64,000 nt of DNA, taken from assembly GCF_002294995.1 (NCBI RefSeq), contig NZ_NSGF01000001.1, positions 124,001 to 188,000 on the forward strand, in the 5' to 3' direction. Below, in pieces: positions 37,867 through 46,650 of the stretch. Source of the DNA: Mesorhizobium sp. WSM3860. GTDB lineage: Bacteria; Pseudomonadota; Alphaproteobacteria; Rhizobiales; Rhizobiaceae. Each line of letters opens with the position of its first letter. Within the stretch, counting starts at the first letter, position 1. Position numbers and translations under genes: made by a program. Under the pieces are notes generated by a model. That model saw only the letters and a program-made list of their open reading frames with translations, was not told the DNA's origin and searched no databases.

Positions 37867-37890
37867 GGCGCTTCTGCAGATCGTTTTGGA

Positions 37891-37914
37891 AAGGCGGCTT
37901 CGGCCGCCTTTTTC
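37891..37914 (+). terminator. rho-independent terminator of rplS
   Basis: 8-bp stem AAGGCGGC / GCCGCCTT closed by a TTCG tetraloop and followed by TTTCG, 24 bases after the stop. The UUCG loop is very stable. Confidence 0.9.
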
Positions 37915-37943
37915 GTTTGGCGGTACGCAACGTCGCCTTCGGG

Positions 37944-37987
37944 TCTGCGCTGCGTCGCTCCGCTCCCTTGCTCCGCCCGCGGATGAC
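37944..37987. repeat. short repeat unit (family E), copy 2
   Basis: TGCGTCGCTCCGCTCCCTTG and CTCCGCCCGCGGATGAC, similar to the unit at 8838-8882. It sits immediately before the ohr promoter. Confidence 0.5.
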
Positions 37988-37994
37988 AAATCGG

Positions 37995-38024
37995 TTGACA
38001 TCCATTTATCTTGTACACTAAATA
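37995..38024 (+). promoter_or_regulatory. ohr promoter
   Basis: A perfect -35 TTGACA (37995-38000), an 18-base spacer, and a -10-like TAAATA (38019-38024), about 31 bases before the ohr start. The -10 falls inside the spacer of the operator. Confidence 0.75.
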
Positions 38025-38040
38025 ATCGTGCACAGGATAA
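38006..38040. promoter_or_regulatory. putative OhrR operator
   Basis: Inverted repeat TTATCTTGTACAC - 9 bases - GTGCACAGGATAA; 11 of 13 positions pair. It covers the -10 region of the ohr promoter, the ideal place for a repressor. The MarR-type repressor ohrR is the second gene of this operon, so auto-repression is likely. Confidence 0.8.
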
Positions 38041-38054
38041 AATGGAGAGTTTAA

Positions 38055-38489
38055 ATGTCAGCACTCTACACCACCGAGGCTCGCGTCGTTGGTGGCCGCG
38101 CGGGCCATGCCGAGACCAGCGACGGCCTGCTCAAGCTCGATCTGGCGATGCCGAAGGAGCTCGGCGGGCAGGGTGGTGCGACCAATCCCGAGCAGCTTTT
38201 CGCGGCAGGCTATGGTGCCTGCTTCGAAAGCGCGATCCGCTTCGTCGCGCGCAAAAAGAAGTTGCCGCTCGAGCATGCGGTGGTGACGGCGACCGTCAGC
38301 CTATACCCCAACGACCAAGGCGGCTTCAGGCTGGGCGTGGCACTGGCGGCGGAGATCAAGGGTCTTGATCAGGCGGCAGCGGATGCGCTTGTATCCGAGG
38401 CGCATCAGATTTGCCCGTATTCCAACGCCATCCGGGGCAATATCGATGTGGCGCTTTCCACGGCAGCGCTCGCGGCAAAGGCGGCATGA
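38055..38489 (+). CDS. ohr: organic hydroperoxide resistance protein Ohr
   Basis: Thiol peroxidase of the Ohr/OsmC family that reduces organic and fatty-acid hydroperoxides with lipoylated proteins as donor. Catalytic cysteines are Cys56 (GYGACFESA) and Cys120 (HQICPYSNA); NPEQLFAAGYGACF is the Ohr-type active site. 144 aa. Translationally coupled to ohrR by an ATGA overlap. Confidence 0.95.
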   Translation: MSALYTTEARVVGGRAGHAETSDGLLKLDLAMPKELGGQGGATNPEQLFAAGYGACFESAIRFVARKKKLPLEHAVVTATVSLYPNDQGGFRLGVALAAEIKGLDQAAADALVSEAHQICPYSNAIRGNIDVALSTAALAAKAA

Positions 38490-38992
38490 CGACCAAGATC
38501 GAAACGAGATCCAGCGATGTCCCGGCGGATAGCTCTGTCGGGACGATCGCCGTTCCGCGTCTCGACCAGCAGCTCTGCTTCGCGCTCTACTCCGCAAGCG
38601 GGCTGATGACCAAGCTTTACCGGCCGCTGCTCGACCCGCTCGGCCTCACCTATCCGCAATATCTGGCAATGCTGGCGCTGTGGCAGCGGTCGCCGACGAC
38701 GGTCGGCGAGCTCGGCGAGGCGTTGGGGCTGGATTCGGCGACGTTGACGCCGCTGATCAAGCGCATGGAAGCGGGCGGCCTGGTCACCCGCCGTCGCGAC
38801 AGCGCCGACGAGCGCAGGGTGCTGGTCGAGCCGACAGCCAAGGGCCAGGCGCTGCGGTCGAACATGAAGGATGTGCAGGCGGCGCTTGCCTGCAGCATGC
38901 CGCTGGAACGCGCCGAGCTGAAAGCCCTGCATGGCACTCTCACCCGGCTGGTCGCGGGGCTGCGCCAAGCGGTCGCGGATTCCGCGGAATAG
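38486..38992 (+). CDS. ohrR: MarR-family peroxide-sensing repressor OhrR
   Basis: A 168-residue winged-helix regulator. The sensing cysteine Cys31 lies in LDQQLCFALYSASG, the hallmark of OhrR. The DNA-binding part shows GLTYPQYLAMLALW, VGELGEALGLDSATLTPLIKRME and the wing RRRDSADERRVLV. The N-terminus is about 15 residues longer than in many homologues. It should repress its own operon through the operator upstream of ohr until oxidised. Confidence 0.93.
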   Translation: MTTKIETRSSDVPADSSVGTIAVPRLDQQLCFALYSASGLMTKLYRPLLDPLGLTYPQYLAMLALWQRSPTTVGELGEALGLDSATLTPLIKRMEAGGLVTRRRDSADERRVLVEPTAKGQALRSNMKDVQAALACSMPLERAELKALHGTLTRLVAGLRQAVADSAE

Positions 38993-39162
38993 TCCGTCGC
39001 ATGGCTGCGTTCGGGAACCGTGCCGATCAGAGCATGGGAATCCGCTTTGGCGCTCATCGATGCAGCGGATCGGCTTGCAAGGCGCTTGCGGAAAGCTAAA
39101 GTCGGCGCCGGCTTTTCTGTTGGGGCGAGCGTAGCGCCGCCGTTCAGGTTCGGGAGTTTGTC

Positions 39163-39960
39163 ATGACCAAGTCGAAACTGCTGCTGGCCGCCTTGCTGGC
39201 CTGTCTTCTCGCGCCCGTCGCGGCGCTTGCCGACACACTGCCCGATCTCGGTGGCAAAAAGGTTGTTGTGGTTACGGAAAACGCCTACCCGCCGCTGCAG
39301 TTCATCGACAAGAAGACCGGCAAGCAGATCGGCTGGGAGTATGACGCGATGGACGAGATCGCCAAGCGGCTGAATTTCAAGGTCGAGTACCAGAACACCT
39401 CCTGGGACGCGATGATCCAGGCCGTTTCCGACAACCAGTACAATATCGGCATGACCGGCATCACCATCAAGGACGAGCGCAAGGCGAAGGTCGATTTCTC
39501 CGACCCATACATGCGCTCGGAACAGTTCATGCTGGTGCGCGGCGACGAGAGCCGCTTCACCGACGCCAAGAGCTTTGCCGCCTTCAAGGACGGGCTGATC
39601 GGCGCGCAGGCCGGCACGACGCCCTTCTATACCGCCGTCTACAGCGTGCTCGACGGCAATGAGCAGAACCCGCGCATAAAACTGTTCGAGACGTTCGGCG
39701 CCAGCGTGCAGGCGCTGAAATCCGGCGATGTCGACGTGGTGCTGACCGACGGCACGGCGGGCAAAGGCTATGCCGACGCATCCGAAGGCAAGCTCAAGCT
39801 CATCGGCGGCCCGCTCGGCAGCGAGGATTTCGGCTTCATCTTCCCCAAGGGCTCCGAGCTGGTGAAGCCGGTCAACGCCGCGATCGCCGCGCTCAAGGCA
39901 GACGGCACGCTCGACGCGCTGAACAAGAAGTGGTTCCTCGACTACAAGATGGGGCAGTAG
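39163..39960 (+). CDS. amino-acid ABC transporter substrate-binding protein
   Basis: A 265-residue periplasmic binding protein of the SBP_bac_3 family. Signal peptide to about residue 23 (ALAD). Ligand-site and family blocks include [50 protein letters not shown] (in parts) and AQAGTTPF. It probably binds a polar amino acid. The permease gene follows after a family A repeat; no ATPase gene is near. Confidence 0.92.
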   Translation: MTKSKLLLAALLACLLAPVAALADTLPDLGGKKVVVVTENAYPPLQFIDKKTGKQIGWEYDAMDEIAKRLNFKVEYQNTSWDAMIQAVSDNQYNIGMTGITIKDERKAKVDFSDPYMRSEQFMLVRGDESRFTDAKSFAAFKDGLIGAQAGTTPFYTAVYSVLDGNEQNPRIKLFETFGASVQALKSGDVDVVLTDGTAGKGYADASEGKLKLIGGPLGSEDFGFIFPKGSELVKPVNAAIAALKADGTLDALNKKWFLDYKMGQ

Positions 39961-40021
39961 GCTCCTTTGCTGCGAATGATGCGCGACGGCGGCGGGCGGA
40001 AAACCGCGAAAGCCTCATTCC

Positions 40022-40185
40022 TTCCCACCTCCCTCTGTTCTGCCGGACATCTCCCCCGCAAGGGGGGAGATCGGCTGTCAGCTTCGCTTTCGCAAATCGC
40101 TGACGTTGCAAGAAGAGCGCCTGCGACAAAACTGCTGATCTCCCACCCTGCGGGGGAGATGCCCGGCAGGGCAGAGGCGGGTGTG
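40022..40185. repeat. mosaic palindromic repeat (family A), copy 2
   Basis: About 164 bases with arms CCCTCTGTTCTGCCGGACAT on the left and ATGCCCGGCAGGGCAGAGG on the right, and inner arms built on CTCCCCCGCAAGGGGGGAG. The central linker differs from copy 1. It sits between the binding-protein and permease genes of one transport operon. Confidence 0.85.
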
Positions 40186-40226
40186 CCGGAACGCGGCCTT
40201 CGCAGCTATGCTGCCGGCATCGCCTG

Positions 40227-41033
40227 ATGTCCGCCGCACCCTCCACCGCCAAATCCGAGTTCCCCTGGTGGCTGGCCGCAGCGGCCATCCTGGCGCTCGC
40301 CGCGGCGCTGGCCATCGCCGCGAGCGACCTTTATGCCGAGGTCTTCGCCACCGTCGCCAAGGGCATCGGCATCACCGTCTTCGTCACAGTCGTCGGCTTC
40401 GCGCTGGCCTCCGCGCTTGGACTCGGCATCGCGCTGATGGCCTTGTCCGGCTCACAATGGCTGCGCCAGATCGCGCGGTTCTATGTCGAGATCATCCGCG
40501 GCGTGCCGATCCTGGTGCTGCTGTTCTGGATCGCTTTTGCCGGGGCACCGGCATTCGTCGCGGCATGGAACGCGCTCACGGCGCCGCTGCAGAGCGCCGG
40601 CTTGATCGGCGAGCTCCTGGTGCGCGACGTTTCGCTTCTGTGGCGCGCCATCATGGCGCTCACCATCGGCTATTCGGCCTTCATCTCGGAAGTGTTCCGG
40701 GCCGGCATCCTGTCGGTCGAGAAGGGTCAGATCGAGGCGGCAAAGGCGCTCGGGCTGACGCGTGTGCAGCGCTTCCGGCTGATTGTCTTTCCGCAGGCGA
40801 TCCGCACCATCCTGCCGCCGCTCGGCAACGATTTCGTCGCCATGGTCAAGGATTCCTCGCTGGTCTCTGTGCTGGGCGTTGCCGACATCACCCAGATCGG
40901 CAAGGTCTATGCCGCCGGCTCGTTCCGCTTTTTCGAGACCTATTCGATCGTCGCCTATATCTATCTGATCTTGACGGTCGGCCTGTCGCTGGCGCTGCGG
41001 GCGCTTGAGAAACGGCTGCGAACGGCAGCATGA
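40227..41033 (+). CDS. amino-acid ABC transporter permease
   Basis: A 268-residue HisM/GlnP-type permease with five or six membrane spans and the ATPase-coupling loop VEKGQIEAAKALGLTRVQRF (residues about 168-187). Family blocks EIIRGVPILVLLFWIAF and FPQAIRTILPPLGNDF are present. It probably works with the binding protein upstream; the ATPase must come from elsewhere. Confidence 0.92.
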   Translation: MSAAPSTAKSEFPWWLAAAAILALAAALAIAASDLYAEVFATVAKGIGITVFVTVVGFALASALGLGIALMALSGSQWLRQIARFYVEIIRGVPILVLLFWIAFAGAPAFVAAWNALTAPLQSAGLIGELLVRDVSLLWRAIMALTIGYSAFISEVFRAGILSVEKGQIEAAKALGLTRVQRFRLIVFPQAIRTILPPLGNDFVAMVKDSSLVSVLGVADITQIGKVYAAGSFRFFETYSIVAYIYLILTVGLSLALRALEKRLRTAA

Positions 41034-41097
41034 GCAATAGCCGCCGGACCAAGAGCGCGTTACGCTTCCTGGGTTGGTAACGTCCAGGAGCTGACCC

Positions 41098-41748
41098 ATG
41101 ACTTTCGACAAGGCCAATGCGGCGCTGGACTCCGTCTATTCGGCCGAGACGCCGGAGGCGCTCGCCAAGGCCTATGCCGAATGGGCTGCGACCTATGACA
41201 GCGAGACCGCCTCGCTCGGTTATCTGCTGCCCTTCCTCATCACCGCCTGGGTGGCGCGGCATGTGCCGGCGGGCGAAGGCCCGCTGCTCGACGCCGGTTG
41301 CGGCACCGGCCTGTCCGGGCCGTCGCTCAAGGCCCTGGGCTATGGCGACATCGCCGGTCTCGACCTTTCCGACGACATGCTGAAGATCGCAGGCAGCCGC
41401 CAAGCCAACGGCAAGCCCGCCTACAGCGAGCTGAAAAAGGCAATGCTCGGCGACCCGCTGCCCTGGCCGGACGACCATTTCCGCGCCTTCTTCTCGACCG
41501 GCGTCTTTACGATCGGCCACGCGCCGGCCGAGGGCCTGCACGAACTGGTGCGCATCACGAAGAGCGGCGGCCACGCCATCTTCACCGTGCGCGACCAGGT
41601 CTTTGAGAGCGGTGGCTTCCAGGCGGTGTTCGACCAGCTCAGGCAGGCAAGGAGATGGCGGCCGGTCGAGGAAAGCCCGTGGTTCCGCTGCTATGCGATC
41701 GGCGACCCGGACGCGCTGGTGAAGACTTTCGTGTTCGAAGTGATGTGA
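41098..41748 (+). CDS. class I SAM-dependent methyltransferase
   Basis: A 216-residue methyltransferase of the Methyltransf_11/25 type. The SAM-binding motif is LLDAGCGTGLSGPSL (residues about 62-76), followed by IAGLDLSDDMLKIA. FSTGVFTIGHAPAEGLHELVRITKSGG carries the later motifs. The target is unknown. The protein has no membrane or signal segment. Confidence 0.9.
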   Translation: MTFDKANAALDSVYSAETPEALAKAYAEWAATYDSETASLGYLLPFLITAWVARHVPAGEGPLLDAGCGTGLSGPSLKALGYGDIAGLDLSDDMLKIAGSRQANGKPAYSELKKAMLGDPLPWPDDHFRAFFSTGVFTIGHAPAEGLHELVRITKSGGHAIFTVRDQVFESGGFQAVFDQLRQARRWRPVEESPWFRCYAIGDPDALVKTFVFEVM

Positions 41749-42226
41749 GCGGGTAAACCTGGCGCCATTCCTCGCCCCCGCGAAAGCGGGGGAGAGGTGG
41801 CCCGGCGAAGCCGGGACGGAGCGGGGGCGACATTCGCGACGCCAAAACCCGGTGACGAACAGGGCGCGAGACTGAAGGCTCAAGGCGCCCACCGGCCCTA
41901 AACTCCGGACGCCGCGCAGGCCCCTCTCCGTCCCGGCTTCGCCGGGCCACCTCTCCCCACTTCGTGGGGCGAGGAACCAGGTTCTTGTCGCAATTGCCGA
42001 AAGGCCAAAACATTGCTATCTACCCGGCCATGGAAGAGCTTTTCGGCGATCCGGCCTATAAAGGTTTCGTGCTGCAGGACAGGAAGCGCCTGCCGTCGCG
42101 ATTTGCCGCGCGCGTGTCCGGCGCCCTCACGAGCCGACTTAGCTGAGGCCGACTGATCCAGTCGCTTCGCCGGTCAGAAGCCCCGGCGCCAGCTTTTCCC
42201 ATTCTCATATCGACGGATTTACGCAC
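41749..42226. other. methyltransferase-leuC intergenic region
   Basis: 478 bases. The first half is a long palindromic repeat (41763-41979). The second half has no gene I would call. A 38-codon frame, ATG at 42030 to TGA at 42146 (MEELFGDPAYKGFVLQ..), is the only candidate and lacks a clear ribosome site or known homologue. No promoter for leuC was recognised. Confidence 0.5.
41763..41979. repeat. long palindromic repeat (family B)
   Basis: About 217 bases with near-perfect inverted arms of roughly 55 bases. The left arm runs CCTCGCCCCCGCGAAAGCGG, GGAGAGGTGGCCCGGCGAAG, CCGGGACGGAG; the right arm is its reverse complement (CTCCGTCCCGGCTTCGCCGG, GCCACCTCTCCCC, GGGGCGAGGA). The middle of about 100 bases is unpaired. 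Each arm carries its own small hairpins. Confidence 0.85.
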
Positions 42227-43636
42227 ATGAGCGCACCGCGCACCCTCTACGACAAGATCTTCGACGACCATGTCGTCGACCGCCAGGATGACGGCACCTG
42301 CCTGCTCTATATCGACCGCCACCTCGTCCACGAGGTCACCAGCCCGCAGGCCTTCGAAGGCTTGCGCATGAGCGGCCGAAACGTTCGCCATCCTGAGAAG
42401 ACGCTCGCCGTGGTCGACCACAACGTGCCGACCTCGCCCGAGCGCAAGTTCGGCATCAAGAACGAGGAAAGCCGCATCCAGGTCGAGGCGCTGGCCAAGA
42501 ACGCCAAGGATTTCGGCATCGAATATTATTCGGAGAACGACGTCCGCCAGGGCATCGTCCACATCATCGGGCCGGAGCAGGGCTTCACGCTGCCCGGCAT
42601 GACCATTGTCTGCGGCGATAGCCACACCTCGACGCACGGCGCGTTCGGCGCGCTGGCGCACGGCATCGGCACTTCGGAAGTCGAGCATGTGCTGGCGACG
42701 CAAACTTTGATCCAGCGCAAGGCCAAGAACATGCTGGTGCGCGTCGACGGCCAGCTTCCGGAAGGCGTCACCGCCAAGGATATTATCCTCGCCATCATCG
42801 GCGAGATCGGCACCGCCGGCGGCACCGGCTATGTCATCGAATATGCCGGCGAGGCGATCCGCTCGCTGTCGATGGAAGGCCGCATGACGATCTGCAACAT
42901 GTCGATCGAGGGCGGTGCGCGCGCCGGCTTGATCGCGCCGGACGAGACCACCTTCGCCTATGTGAAGGACAAGCCGCGCGCGCCGAAGGGCGCCGCCTGG
43001 GACGCCGCGCTTGCTTACTGGAAGACCCTGCATTCCGACGAAGGTGCGCATTTCGATAAGGTGGTCGTGCTCGATGCGCAAAAACTGCCGCCGATCGTCT
43101 CCTGGGGCTCCTCGCCCGAGGATGTCGTGTCGGTACAGGGTTTCGTGCCGAATCCGGCCGACATCGCCGACGAGAACAAGCGTTCCTCGAAGCTGCGCGC
43201 GCTCGACTATATGGGGCTGACGCCCGGAACCAAGATCACCGACATCGCGCTCGACCGCGTCTTCATCGGCTCCTGCACCAATGGCCGCATCGAGGACCTG
43301 CGCGCCGCCGCCAAGGTGGTCGAGGGCAAGAAAGTCAATCCGCGCGTCAATGCCATGATCGTGCCGGGCTCCGGCCTGGTGAAGGAGCAGGCCGAAGCCG
43401 AAGGGCTCGACAAGATCTTCGTCGCCGCCGGTTTCGACTGGCGCGAGCCCGGCTGCTCGATGTGCCTTGCGATGAACGACGACCGGCTGAAGCCGCATGA
43501 GCGCTGCGCCTCGACCTCGAACCGCAATTTCGAGGGCCGGCAGGGTTTTAAGGGCCGCACCCATCTGGTCTCGCCGGCCATGGCGGCGGCGGCGGCGATC
43601 GCCGGCCATTTCGTCGATATTCGCGACTGGAAGTAA
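42227..43636 (+). CDS. leuC: 3-isopropylmalate dehydratase large subunit
   Basis: Isomerises 2- to 3-isopropylmalate in leucine synthesis, together with LeuD (not in this window). The [4Fe-4S] ligands are Cys350 (GSCTNGR), Cys410 and Cys413 (GCSMCLAMN). [27 protein letters not shown], in parts, is the substrate-binding region. 469 aa, normal. Followed by a strong terminator. Confidence 0.97.
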   Translation: MSAPRTLYDKIFDDHVVDRQDDGTCLLYIDRHLVHEVTSPQAFEGLRMSGRNVRHPEKTLAVVDHNVPTSPERKFGIKNEESRIQVEALAKNAKDFGIEYYSENDVRQGIVHIIGPEQGFTLPGMTIVCGDSHTSTHGAFGALAHGIGTSEVEHVLATQTLIQRKAKNMLVRVDGQLPEGVTAKDIILAIIGEIGTAGGTGYVIEYAGEAIRSLSMEGRMTICNMSIEGGARAGLIAPDETTFAYVKDKPRAPKGAAWDAALAYWKTLHSDEGAHFDKVVVLDAQKLPPIVSWGSSPEDVVSVQGFVPNPADIADENKRSSKLRALDYMGLTPGTKITDIALDRVFIGSCTNGRIEDLRAAAKVVEGKKVNPRVNAMIVPGSGLVKEQAEAEGLDKIFVAAGFDWREPGCSMCLAMNDDRLKPHERCASTSNRNFEGRQGFKGRTHLVSPAMAAAAAIAGHFVDIRDWK

Positions 43637-43656
43637 CGGCCCGCTGCTGACGCGAT

Positions 43657-43692
43657 CAAAGGCCCGGCGCACCGCGATCCGGGCCTTTTTTC
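43657..43692 (+). terminator. rho-independent terminator of leuC
   Basis: 9-bp stem AAGGCCCGG / CCGGGCCTT with an 11-base loop and a T-run (TTTTTT) ending at 43691. It is 23 bases after the leuC stop. Confidence 0.92.
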
Positions 43693-43694
43693 GG

Positions 43695-44009
43695 TCAGCG
43701 GTCGCCGAGCCGGGTAATCTCGTGAAACTCCTCACGTCGGCCAGGCTCATCGGCGGCGACGATCAGCGCCAGTTTCTGCTCGTCGAAAATCTTGAACCAC
43801 TCGTCCCATTCGACCAGTTCGTAGCCGCCGGCGTTGGGAGGCCGCTCCGGGCGGTCGTCGTCCTCATAGGCGTTCTGGCCAAAAACCAGGCGCAGCATGG
43901 GTTGCGTGCCGGCCTCGGGCGAAATGTCGACGATGGCCGGAAATCCGGCGCGCGCCGCTGCCCAGGAACGGATCGCATCGTGCTCGGTCAGGGTGATTGT
44001 ACCGGCCAT
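43695..44009 (-). CDS. conserved hypothetical protein, 104 aa
   Basis: A small acidic soluble protein. Distinct stretches are TLTEHDAIRSWAAARAGFPAI, LRLVFGQNAYEDDDRP and GGYELVEWDEWFKIFDEQ. The start is supported by CAGGAGAAC before the ATG; 30 in-frame residues upstream are Lys/Arg/Gln-rich and unlikely. I do not recognise a domain. Convergent with leuC across its terminator. Confidence 0.7.
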   Translation of the reverse strand: MAGTITLTEHDAIRSWAAARAGFPAIVDISPEAGTQPMLRLVFGQNAYEDDDRPERPPNAGGYELVEWDEWFKIFDEQKLALIVAADEPGRREEFHEITRLGDR

Positions 44010-44133
44010 CGGAGTTCTCCTGTTTTGTTGAGAACGCTGCTGTTCCGGAGCTGTTCCGTGCCGTCGCTTAACCGCTTGTTTGTGCTTCCGGACTAGCATC
44101 TCCCTTTGGGTAACTTGGGGAAGTCACGGTCCG

Positions 44134-45327
44134 TTGGACACCGGTCTGCTCATAGCGCTGCTCAATCCGACGATAGCGCTGGCGCTCGGCGCTGCGTTCC
44201 TCGTGCTGTGGTTCTATCAGCGCCATCGTCCGTATCTGGCGGTGCTGGCGGCGAGCTACTGCCTGTCGGCGTCAGGTTTCCTGCTGCAATATTTCACGTT
44301 GCCGCTCGGCATCGTGGCGACCAAGCTGATCTCCAACATATGTTTCACAATAGCCGCCTGCTGCCTTTCCGGCGCGATCATCGCGCGCTACGGCCGGCGC
44401 GTGCCCTATTTCGGCATCGGCATCATGGCCGTCGGCGGGCTCGCCGCCTTCGCATGGTTCATGTTCGTCGAGCCGGATCTTACCTGGCGCGTGCTCAGCA
44501 TGAATTTCGGCTTCGGCGGCCTGAGCCTGCTCGTCGCCGCCGAGCTCAGGACAGTGCGCAACAATGGGCCTGAGAAAATCCTGTTCACGCTGGCCCTGCT
44601 TTCCGCGCTGAACTTCACCGCCCGTACCCTGATCGTCGTCATCGCTCATGGACCGTTCCCAAGCTATGACGGCTTCTACGGCTCGTCCTACTGGACGACG
44701 GCGCTGCTCTCGCATGCGCTTCTCTCCCTCTTGATCGCGCTCTGCCTGTTCACCGCGGCCGCGCTCGATGTCATGAAGGCGCTCAAGGCCGAAACCCATA
44801 CCGATCCGCTGTCCGGCCTCCTCAACCGCCGCGGCTTCGAGGAACGGGCGGGAGCTCTGCTCGATCAATGCGCCAAGGCCGGGTTTCCCGTCGCGCTGGT
44901 GCTTGCCGACCTCGATCACTTCAAAGCGCTCAATGACCAGCACGGACATGAGGCGGGCGACCGGGTGATTGCCGACTTCGCTGCCAAGCTGCGCTTTGCC
45001 ACCGGCGCGCGCGGCGCTGCGGGCCGCATCGGCGGCGAGGAGTTCGCCGTGCTTCTGCCGCTCAGCGATCTCGCCGCGGCGCGCCTGTTCGCCGAAGCGA
45101 TCCGCACCTTCTATTCGGCCGGAGCCGTTGACGGCCTGCCGCCCGGCACCAGGGTGACAGCGAGCTTCGGCGTCGCGGCCCGCAGCGGCGTGGAAGGGCT
45201 GGCGCCGCTGATGCGCCGCGCCGACGAGGCGCTTTACAAAGCCAAGAGGAATGGCCGCGACAGCGTCCGCCTTTCCTACGAGCGCCCCGAAACCGCCTTC
45301 GTGCCTGAAGCGGTGAGCGTCGGCTGA
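44134..45327 (+). CDS. membrane-bound diguanylate cyclase (GGDEF), first of a tandem pair
   Basis: A protein of about 397 residues with six or seven membrane helices (about 5-215) followed by a GGDEF domain. The active site is GGEEF (300-304), and DPLSGLLNRRGFEERA opens the domain, so cyclic di-GMP synthesis is likely. Five residues upstream of GGEEF the inhibitory RxxD site is missing (RGAA), so product feedback at that site is not expected. The TTG start at 44134 is a choice; an in-frame ATG at 44080 is possible. The next gene has the same architecture. Confidence 0.88.
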   Translation: MDTGLLIALLNPTIALALGAAFLVLWFYQRHRPYLAVLAASYCLSASGFLLQYFTLPLGIVATKLISNICFTIAACCLSGAIIARYGRRVPYFGIGIMAVGGLAAFAWFMFVEPDLTWRVLSMNFGFGGLSLLVAAELRTVRNNGPEKILFTLALLSALNFTARTLIVVIAHGPFPSYDGFYGSSYWTTALLSHALLSLLIALCLFTAAALDVMKALKAETHTDPLSGLLNRRGFEERAGALLDQCAKAGFPVALVLADLDHFKALNDQHGHEAGDRVIADFAAKLRFATGARGAAGRIGGEEFAVLLPLSDLAAARLFAEAIRTFYSAGAVDGLPPGTRVTASFGVAARSGVEGLAPLMRRADEALYKAKRNGRDSVRLSYERPETAFVPEAVSVG

Positions 45328-45447
45328 AATCGCAGGCTAACCCGTCCAGAGCAGCTGACCAGCCAACATCACTGTCCGAAGGCGTGCGGCGTTAACGTGT
45401 TTTTCGCCGGTCGATGGTTTTCTGCCTGGGCCGGCTTCGAAGGGAAC

Positions 45448-46650
45448 ATGGGCAGCGCTGATTTCATCCTGATGATCAATCTGCTCGTCGCCGGGCTGTT
45501 GGCGGCGGCCTTCGCGGCGATCGCCGTCCACGACGTCGGGCGTCTGTCGGCGCGCTGGCTGGCTTTCGGCTATTTGCTCGGGATGGCCTATTTCGCCATC
45601 GAGTTCAGCATCCCCGCTTTTGCCGATGCCCGGCTGCCGGTTGTCATGGCCTTCGCTGTCTTCCTCGGCGCAACCATCGCCTTCAACGGCGGGCTTGCCC
45701 ACAAATATGGCGTGGCGCCGCCCTGGGCGCCGATGTTGGGCTTCCTGGCCGTGGCCTCGGCCGCCGTCTATCTGGTGCAGGACCTGCCGCGATACTCGCT
45801 CACCCGCATGTTGACCTATCAGCTTCCTTATGCGGCCATGCAGTTCACCGCTCTTGGCATCGTACTGTCCTCCAGGCAGCGGCTCGAGCGGCTCGATCAC
45901 CTGCTGATGCTCGTGCTCGCGGCAAGCGCCCTGCAGTTCGCATCAAAGCCTTTGATCGCCGGCGCGCTGGGCGGCTGGGGCGCCAATCCGCAATCCTATG
46001 TGCAGACGGGTTATGCGCTCGTGTCGCAGTCGCTTGGCACCGTGTTCGGTCTGGCGCTGGCGCTGCTCGCGCTCGCCATCCTGGTGCGCGACGTGCTGGC
46101 CGAGGCGATGTCGAAATCGGAGACGGACACGCTGTCGCGGCTCCTCAACCGCGGCGGTTTCGAACGCCATGCCGAGCTGGCGTTGCGGGATGCGGTGCGC
46201 CGGGGCGTATCGCTGGCGCTGGTCATCGCCGACCTCGACCACTTCAAGAGGATCAACGACAGCTACGGCCATGCCTGCGGCGATCGCGTCATCGAGACCT
46301 TCGCAGGCTTGCTGCGCGAGGCAGCGGCCGAGCATCACGTCGCCGGCCGCATCGGCGGCGAGGAATTCGCCATCATCCTTCCCGGCACCAACCTTGCTGC
46401 CGCGCGATTGTTCGCGGAAGGCGCGCGCAGCGCCTTCGGCGGGCTGCCGATCGAGGGCCTGCCCGCCGATCACCGCTGCAGCGCCAGCTTCGGCGTCGCC
46501 GAGCTTAGTGTGGACGAGGATTTTTCAGGTCTGCTGCGGCGCGCCGACGAAGCGCTTTACGCGGCCAAAAATGGCGGCCGCGACTGCGTGCGCCTTTCGG
46601 TCGGGACCGCGCGCCGGCAGTTCCCGGCGGCGGTCAGCGGCAGGGGCTGA
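45448..46650 (+). CDS. membrane-bound diguanylate cyclase (GGDEF), second of a tandem pair
   Basis: A 400-residue paralogue of the previous gene: six or seven N-terminal helices (about 5-220), then a GGDEF domain with DTLSRLLNRGGFERHA and GGEEF (303-307). No RxxD inhibitory site precedes it. The C-terminal block LLRRADEALYAAKNGGRDCVRLS matches its neighbour closely. The start was chosen for GAAGGGAAC before the ATG. The sensory input of the membrane part is unknown. Confidence 0.9.
   Translation: MGSADFILMINLLVAGLLAAAFAAIAVHDVGRLSARWLAFGYLLGMAYFAIEFSIPAFADARLPVVMAFAVFLGATIAFNGGLAHKYGVAPPWAPMLGFLAVASAAVYLVQDLPRYSLTRMLTYQLPYAAMQFTALGIVLSSRQRLERLDHLLMLVLAASALQFASKPLIAGALGGWGANPQSYVQTGYALVSQSLGTVFGLALALLALAILVRDVLAEAMSKSETDTLSRLLNRGGFERHAELALRDAVRRGVSLALVIADLDHFKRINDSYGHACGDRVIETFAGLLREAAAEHHVAGRIGGEEFAIILPGTNLAAARLFAEGARSAFGGLPIEGLPADHRCSASFGVAELSVDEDFSGLLRRADEALYAAKNGGRDCVRLSVGTARRQFPAAVSGRG

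Noticed and set aside
41964..42146. A 60-codon frame before leuC as a gene
   Set aside because: It begins in the arm of a palindromic repeat, and the remaining 38 codons have no ribosome site or recognised homologue.
42056..43750. Long minus-strand frame opposite leuC
   Set aside because: It is antisense to a clear enzyme gene, has low-complexity Arg/Ala/Asp composition and no family features.
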